Assembly (NCBI GenBank): GCA_030527065.1
Contig: JAUNBO010000026.1
Span: forward strand, 1-10,458
Length of the DNA stretch: 10,458 nucleotides
DNA from: Bacillota bacterium
GTDB lineage: Bacteria > Bacillota > Clostridia > Peptostreptococcales > Anaerovoracaceae
Direction: 5' to 3'
Both the position numbers and the translations under genes were made by a program. The notes below the pieces were generated by a model. The model searched no databases, was not told the DNA's origin, and was given only the letters and a program-made list of their open reading frames with translations. This document shows positions 5,998 through 10,458 of the stretch, one piece after another. Positions within the stretch are counted from its first letter, which is position 1, and each line of letters starts with the position of its first letter.

Positions 5998-6796
5998 TCT
6001 CCGGCTGGTCCGGGAAGGCTGCTTCCCTTCCAGAGAAAGGGCCAGAGCCGCCGTTATGGCGGGGCTGGTCTATGTGAACGGGGAGCGGGTGGACAAGGCG
6101 GGCCACTTTGTGGAGGAAACGGCGGAGATCGCCATAAAAGGACCGGATTGTCCCTATGTCAGCCGGGGGGGCCTGAAGCTGGAAAAGGCGCTGGAGGTCT
6201 TCGGCCTGGACCCGAAGGGGGCCGTGGCCATGGATGTGGGCGCCTCCACCGGGGGCTTTACGGACTGCATGCTGCAAAAGGGGGCCGCCCGGGTATACGC
6301 CGTGGACGTGGGCTACGGACAGCTGGATTACAAGCTGCGGAACGACAGCCGGGTGGTCAACATGGAGAAGGTGAACTTCCGGTATCTGGACCCGGCCTCC
6401 GTCCCGGAAGCCATGGATCTGGTCACCATAGACGTATCCTTCATTTCCCTGAATCTGGTGTTTCCCGTGGCCGCCGCTCTGATGAAGGAGGGCGGCCATC
6501 TCATAGCCCTGGTGAAGCCTCAGTTCGAAGCGGGCCGGGAGCAGGTGGGAAAGGGAGGCATCGTCCGGGACGCCGCCGTACAACAGCAGGTCCTGGAGAA
6601 GGTCCTGGACTATGGCAGGCGGGCGGGGCTTGCGCCCTGCGGCCTGGATTTTTCCCCGGTGAAGGGGGCAAAGGGAAACGTGGAATTTCTTTTACATCTG
6701 ACGAAGGGGCCTGAGCGTTCCGGGGAACCGGCGTTTCAAAGCCCCGGGGAAGTGGCGGCCCGGGCGGCTTCCGCTTTCCGAAAGGAGGACTCATGA
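5981..6796 (+). CDS. tlyA: TlyA family rRNA (cytidine-2'-O)-methyltransferase
   Basis: A 271-residue protein with an N-terminal S4 RNA-binding domain (about 1-60: RLDLRLVREG, SRERARAAVMAGLVYVNG) and a FtsJ-like SAM methyltransferase domain. YVSRGGLKLEKAL (59-71) is the linker signature and DVGASTGGFTDCML (85-98) the SAM-binding motif. K66, D151, K179 (ALVKPQFE) and E235 (GNVEFLL) form the expected Lys-Asp-Lys-Glu set, equivalent to 69-154-182-238 in the Mycobacterium tuberculosis enzyme. TlyA proteins methylate cytidines in 23S and, in one subtype, also 16S rRNA, and affect capreomycin sensitivity; the old name hemolysin is misleading. The frame is open back to 5804, but those upstream residues are a shadow of dxs. 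The only start preserving a normal S4 domain is TTG 5981, with an imperfect site AAAGGGTGG (5963-5971) nine bases upstream. It overlaps dxs by 17 bases and mutS by 4. Confidence 0.93.
   Translation: MKERLDLRLVREGCFPSRERARAAVMAGLVYVNGERVDKAGHFVEETAEIAIKGPDCPYVSRGGLKLEKALEVFGLDPKGAVAMDVGASTGGFTDCMLQKGAARVYAVDVGYGQLDYKLRNDSRVVNMEKVNFRYLDPASVPEAMDLVTIDVSFISLNLVFPVAAALMKEGGHLIALVKPQFEAGREQVGKGGIVRDAAVQQQVLEKVLDYGRRAGLAPCGLDFSPVKGAKGNVEFLLHLTKGPERSGEPAFQSPGEVAARAASAFRKEDS
6781..6788 (+). promoter_or_regulatory. Strong ribosome binding site of mutS
   Basis: AAAGGAGG lies inside the last codons of tlyA, only four bases (ACTC) before the mutS ATG at 6793. The site is near consensus although the spacing is on the short side. 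The ATG overlaps the tlyA stop as ATGA, so mutS translation is probably coupled to tlyA. Confidence 0.75.
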
Positions 6797-9417
6797 GCTA
6801 TACGCCCATGATGCAGCAATATCTGGACATCAAAGAGAGTTACAAGGATTGTATCCTTTTCTTCCGCCTGGGCGACTTCTATGAGATGTTCTTCGAGGAT
6901 GCCATAGTGGCTTCCAAGGCCATGGAAGTGACCCTCACAGGGAAAAGCTGCGGCTTGGAAGAGCGGGCTCCCATGTGCGGCGTTCCCTACCATGCGGTGG
7001 ATACCTATGCGGCAAGGCTGGTGGAAAAGGGTTATAAAGTGGCCATCTGCGAGCAGATGGAAGACCCGGCCCTGACCAAGGGCCTGGTAAAACGGGAGGT
7101 GGTGCAGATCATCACCCCCGGCGCCATCATCAGCGGCGCCATGCTCAATGAAAAAGAGAACAACTATCTGGCTTCCGTCTACCTGGATGGAGAGGGGGCG
7201 GCCCTGGCCTACTGCGACGTTTCCACCGGGGAGATCGCAGCCACGGACATGGAGGGCAGGGGCCACATGGAGCTTTTGCTCAATGAGCTGGTGAAAATAA
7301 AGGCCCGGCAGGTGCTGAACAACGAGGAAGCGGAGGAAGAGCTCCTTGCCCGGCAGCTGCGGGGGGATACTACGTCCTTCGAGATCCTGGGGGAGAGTTA
7401 TTATACCCTCGGAGCCTGTCAGGACCGCATTCTGGCCCAGTTCCGGGTGAAGGCCCTGGCCGGTCTGGGGCTGGAAGGGCGGGAGCGGACCGTAAAGGCC
7501 CTGGGCTCCCTCCTTACTTATCTGAGAGAAACCCAGAAGCAGGGCCTTTCCCACATCTCGGCCCTGCGGGTCTACGATACCGGCAGCCACATGGCCCTGG
7601 ACAAGTCCACCATAAAAAACCTGGAGCTGACGGAAACCCTTTTCGAGAAAAAGGTCCAGGGCTCCCTGCTGGGAGTCCTGGACAAGACCCACACCGCCAT
7701 GGGCTCCCGGAAAATGAAGCAATGGATACGGGAACCCCTGAACCGGCTGGAAGACATCCGCCTGCGGCTGGATGCGGTGGAGACCCTTACGGAGCAGGTG
7801 CTGCTGCGAAACGACATAAAGGAAGCCCTGAAACGGGTCTACGATCTGGAACGTCTGGCAGGGCGGGTGGCCTGCGGCAACGCCAACGGACGGGACCTGG
7901 CGGCTCTGGCAGGGTCCATCTCTGCCCTGGGAGACGTAAAGGCCGGTCTTGCCGGCTGCGGGGACCCTCTTCTGGAACAGCTGGAGGCGGAAACCGACCC
8001 CCTGGAAGATCTCCGGGACTCCATCAACGGAGCTCTGGTGGAGGAGCCTCCTTTCACGATCAAAGAGGGCGGCCTGATACGTCAGGGCCACTCCCGGGAG
8101 CTGGACGAGCTGAAGCTCTCCATCGCCGACGCCCAGGCCTGGATCGCAGGGCTGGAGGGAAGCGAACGGGAGCGGACCGGGATCAAAAACCTGAAGGTGG
8201 GCTTCAATAAGGTCTTCGGCTATTACATAGAGGTGACCAGGTCCTATTACGAGCTCATCCCGGAAAACTACATCAGAAAGCAGACTCTGGTCAACTGCGA
8301 GCGCTTCATCACGCCGGAGCTGAAGGAGATGGAATCCCTGGTCCTGAACGCCGAGACCAAGATCAACCGCATGGAATATGAGCTCTTTCAGGAGCTCCGG
8401 CAGGAGATCCAGGAACATATCGGCAGGATACAGGCCACATCCTCGGCGGTGGCCGCCCTGGATGTGCTGGCCTCCTTCGCAGAGGTGGGGAGCCGCATGG
8501 GCTACTGCAAGCCCCGGGTGGAGCAGGGGGACATAATAATGGTGGAGAAGGGCCGTCACCCGGTCATTGAGCAGACCATCAAGGACGGCGTATTCGTCTC
8601 CAACGACACTTATCTGGACCGGCAGGACCACAGCCTGCTCCTGATCACGGGGCCCAACATGTCGGGAAAGTCCACCTATATGCGGCAGACGGCCCTCATC
8701 GTCCTCATGGCGCAAATGGGCTGCTTCGTTCCGGCGGAAAAGGCGGAGATCGGCGTTGTGGACCGGGTTTACACCCGCATCGGCGCCTCTGACAACCTGG
8801 CCCAGGGCCAGAGCACCTTTTTCGTGGAGATGAGCGAGCTGGCTTACATTCTGAACACGGCCACGGAACGGAGCCTGGTGATCCTGGACGAGATCGGCAG
8901 AGGGACCAGCACCTACGACGGCCTTTCCATCGCCTGGGCGGCGGCGGAGCATCTCTGCCACGAAAAGCGGCGGATCAGGACCCTCTTCGCCACCCACTAC
9001 CACGAGATGACCTCTTTGGAGGGACGTCTGAAGGGCCTGAAGAACCTCAATGTAGACGTGCAGGAACTGGGGGGAAACATCGTGTTTCTCCACAAGATAG
9101 TGGAAGGCAGCGCCAGCCGCAGCTACGGGATCCATGTGGCCAGGCTGGCGGGAGTGCCGGGAGAGATCCTGGAACGGGCCACGGAAAAGCTGAAGGAATT
9201 GGAGGAGAGCCGGGACAACGCCGTTTCTCTTGAAGCGCCGGGGACCGGCGGCAGGGAAGAGGCTGAAAAGGAAGGGGAGAGCCTTCAGCTTTCCTTCTTC
9301 GGTTTCGCTCCAAACCCCATCGTGGAACGGTTAAAAGCCCTGGACCTTATGGAGATCACACCGTCCAAGGCCTTTGAACTCCTGGAAGAGCTGCAGGAGG
9401 CCGCCCGAAAGGAATAG
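6793..9417 (+). CDS. mutS: DNA mismatch repair protein MutS
   Basis: An 874-residue MutS, the mismatch sensor that binds mispairs and small loops and recruits MutL in an ATP-dependent way. The mismatch-reading Phe-x-Glu is present as F29-Y30-E31 in RLGDFYEMFFEDA (25-37). Connector, lever and clamp domains follow (for example FNKVFGYYIEVT and YIRKQTLVNCERFITPELKE). The ATPase has Walker A GPNMSGKST (620-628), the signature segment GASDNLAQGQSTFFVEM, Walker B VILDEIGRGTSTYDG (about 696-710) and ATHYHEM. A flexible acidic linker then carries QLSFF (832-836), a probable beta-clamp contact, and the C-terminal EITPSKAFELLEEL dimerisation helix ends the protein. All domains are intact and the length is typical of MutS1 rather than MutS2. 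The start overlaps the tlyA stop (ATGA). mutL begins five bases after the stop, the classic pair. Confidence 0.98.
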   Translation: MSYTPMMQQYLDIKESYKDCILFFRLGDFYEMFFEDAIVASKAMEVTLTGKSCGLEERAPMCGVPYHAVDTYAARLVEKGYKVAICEQMEDPALTKGLVKREVVQIITPGAIISGAMLNEKENNYLASVYLDGEGAALAYCDVSTGEIAATDMEGRGHMELLLNELVKIKARQVLNNEEAEEELLARQLRGDTTSFEILGESYYTLGACQDRILAQFRVKALAGLGLEGRERTVKALGSLLTYLRETQKQGLSHISALRVYDTGSHMALDKSTIKNLELTETLFEKKVQGSLLGVLDKTHTAMGSRKMKQWIREPLNRLEDIRLRLDAVETLTEQVLLRNDIKEALKRVYDLERLAGRVACGNANGRDLAALAGSISALGDVKAGLAGCGDPLLEQLEAETDPLEDLRDSINGALVEEPPFTIKEGGLIRQGHSRELDELKLSIADAQAWIAGLEGSERERTGIKNLKVGFNKVFGYYIEVTRSYYELIPENYIRKQTLVNCERFITPELKEMESLVLNAETKINRMEYELFQELRQEIQEHIGRIQATSSAVAALDVLASFAEVGSRMGYCKPRVEQGDIIMVEKGRHPVIEQTIKDGVFVSNDTYLDRQDHSLLLITGPNMSGKSTYMRQTALIVLMAQMGCFVPAEKAEIGVVDRVYTRIGASDNLAQGQSTFFVEMSELAYILNTATERSLVILDEIGRGTSTYDGLSIAWAAAEHLCHEKRRIRTLFATHYHEMTSLEGRLKGLKNLNVDVQELGGNIVFLHKIVEGSASRSYGIHVARLAGVPGEILERATEKLKELEESRDNAVSLEAPGTGGREEAEKEGESLQLSFFGFAPNPIVERLKALDLMEITPSKAFELLEELQEAARKE
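9286..9300 (+). other. Predicted beta-clamp-binding motif QLSFF in MutS
   Basis: Residues 832-836 of MutS read QLSFF. They sit in a low-complexity acidic linker (rich in Gly, Glu and Lys) just after the ATPase domain and before the C-terminal helix. This is where MutS proteins of other bacteria carry a short glutamine-led peptide that docks on the DNA polymerase sliding clamp (DnaN). The residues are seen directly; clamp binding is inferred from family knowledge. Confidence 0.7.
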
Positions 9418-9421
9418 GAAC

Positions 9422-10458
9422 ATGAAAATCATTCAACTGGCCAAAGAAATCGCAGATAAGATCGCCGCCGGCGAGGTGGTGGAGCGCCCTCTTTCCGTAG
9501 TGAAGGAGTTGGTGGAAAACGCCGTGGACGCCGGAGCTTCCTCCATAGTGGTGGAGATACGGAACGGGGGGAAAACCTATATCCGGGTGACGGACGACGG
9601 CTTCGGGATTCCTGCCGACGAGCTGGAAACGGCTTTTTTGCGCCATGCCACCAGCAAAATACGCAGCGCCGAGGATCTGGAGCGGATCCAGACTCTGGGA
9701 TTCCGGGGAGAGGCCCTGGCCAGCATCGCCGCCGTGTCCCGGGTGGAGGTGGTCACAAAGACCGCCGACGCCAGACTGGGGATGCGGGTGAAATTTGAAG
9801 GCTCCCAGCTGACGGAAAAGGGGGAAGTGGGCTGCCCCGACGGCAGCACCTTTGTGGTGACGGATCTTTTTTACAACACCCCGGCCCGGCTGAAATTCAT
9901 GAAAAAGGAGGCTGCCGAAAGCTCTCTCATCATCGATTTCATATCCAAAATGGCCCTGGCCTATCCTCATATCCGCTTCCGCATGATAAACGGGGACTCG
10001 GTGCTGTTTTCCACCAATGGAAAGGGAAACCTTTACCAGAACATCCTGACCATTTTCAGCCGGGACCTGGCGGACCATCTGCTTTCGGCAGAAGCAGAGA
10101 AAGAGGGGATGACCCTGCAGGCCTGGCTCTCCCCCCCTGAAAACAGCCGAAGCAACCGGAAATATCAGATCTTTTTCGTAAACGGGAGATGGGTGAACAG
10201 CCGGCTCCTGGAAGCGGCCGTAAAGGACGCCTATGCCGAAAAAATGCCGGAGGGCCGGCACCCGGTGGCCTTCCTGTTCCTGGAAATGGACCCGGCCCGC
10301 CTGGATGTGAACATCCACCCCAATAAAAAAGAAGTGCGCTTCGATCACGAAGGAGAGGTCCGGGTCTTTATTTCCGAAGCCCTGCGCAGGGCCCTTCACA
10401 GCCAGAACGCCGTGGGACAGCTGAAGGGGAAATGGATGTTCCGGGAGCGGCCTGTTTT
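9422..10458 (+). CDS. mutL: DNA mismatch repair protein MutL (5' part; runs off the window)
   Basis: The first 345 codons of MutL, open to the window edge; the full protein is usually about 600-680 residues. The GHKL ATPase domain is complete in outline: IADKIAAGEVVERPLSVVKE, then ELVENAVDAGA with E29 (general base) and N33 (Mg2+), VTDDGFGI with D58, HATSKI, TLGFRGEALASIAAVSRV (91-108) and GSTFVVTDLFYNTPARLKF. The second, S5-like part follows with FFVNGRWVNS and LDVNIHPNKKEVRFDH (about 294-309), which includes the lysine expected to reach the ATP. MutL couples MutS recognition to strand removal. In Bacillota MutL is normally itself an endonuclease through a C-terminal DQHA(x)2E(x)4E motif, which would lie beyond 10458 and cannot be checked. 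The start has AAAGGA at 9408-9413, inside the end of mutS, with an 8-base spacer, and mutS and mutL are five bases apart. Confidence 0.96.
   Translation, partial: MKIIQLAKEIADKIAAGEVVERPLSVVKELVENAVDAGASSIVVEIRNGGKTYIRVTDDGFGIPADELETAFLRHATSKIRSAEDLERIQTLGFRGEALASIAAVSRVEVVTKTADARLGMRVKFEGSQLTEKGEVGCPDGSTFVVTDLFYNTPARLKFMKKEAAESSLIIDFISKMALAYPHIRFRMINGDSVLFSTNGKGNLYQNILTIFSRDLADHLLSAEAEKEGMTLQAWLSPPENSRSNRKYQIFFVNGRWVNSRLLEAAVKDAYAEKMPEGRHPVAFLFLEMDPARLDVNIHPNKKEVRFDHEGEVRVFISEALRRALHSQNAVGQLKGKWMFRERPV

Noticed and set aside
7120..7140. GGCGCC repeated either side of a 9-base spacer in mutS, able to form a hairpin
   Set aside because: It encodes the repeated Gly-Ala of GAIISGA in MutS and has no U-tract; it is most simply coding sequence.
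6736..9135. A 799-codon open frame on the minus strand opposite mutS
   Set aside because: Same reason: low-information translation, no family resemblance, fully explained by codon bias of mutS on the + strand.
9356..10399. A 347-codon minus-strand open frame opposite mutL
   Set aside because: It covers the conserved MutL ATPase coding region and has no recognisable protein family features.

Overview
The window is a gapless run of housekeeping genes, all on the + strand, from a member of the Bacillota, most likely the class Clostridia. I base this on the gene order (Asp23/Gls24 family, nusB, M22-type Kae1-like protein, xseA, xseB, ispA, dxs, tlyA), which is typical of Clostridia, on the strong GGAGG-type ribosome binding sites, and on a clostridial-type MutS with a QLSFF clamp motif. 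The DNA looks GC-rich for the class (roughly 60% by eye, not computed). I cannot place it more precisely than class.

Layout: an Asp23/Gls24-family envelope-stress protein (6-386); nusB (408-806); a TsaD/Kae1-related M22 protein of unknown function (809-1771); both subunits of exonuclease VII, xseA (1762-3003) and xseB (2972-3217); ispA, a farnesyl-diphosphate-type synthase (3214-4110); dxs, which makes the isoprenoid precursor DXP (4126-5997); tlyA, a ribosomal RNA 2'-O-methyltransferase (5981-6796); mutS (6793-9417); and the first 345 codons of mutL, which leaves the window at 10458.

The longest gap between genes is 21 bases, and several neighbours overlap by 4 to 32 bases. I see no terminator and no room for one, so the simplest reading is one long polycistronic transcript with extensive translational coupling. 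No tRNA, rRNA, mobile element, CRISPR array or riboswitch was found. There is no gene-free stretch over 300 bases.

The products fall into four functional groups: transcription and translation (NusB, TlyA), DNA repair (ExoVII, MutS, MutL), isoprenoid synthesis (Dxs, IspA) and envelope or unknown roles (Asp23-like, M22 protein). Three points stand out. The M22 protein keeps the TsaD metal ligands but has other TsaD loops replaced. mutS-mutL is joined directly to tlyA, where nadK-argR-recN is the common clostridial arrangement. xseA and tlyA appear to start at TTG. Overall this is an ordinary core-genome region and I do not see a new multi-gene system in it.
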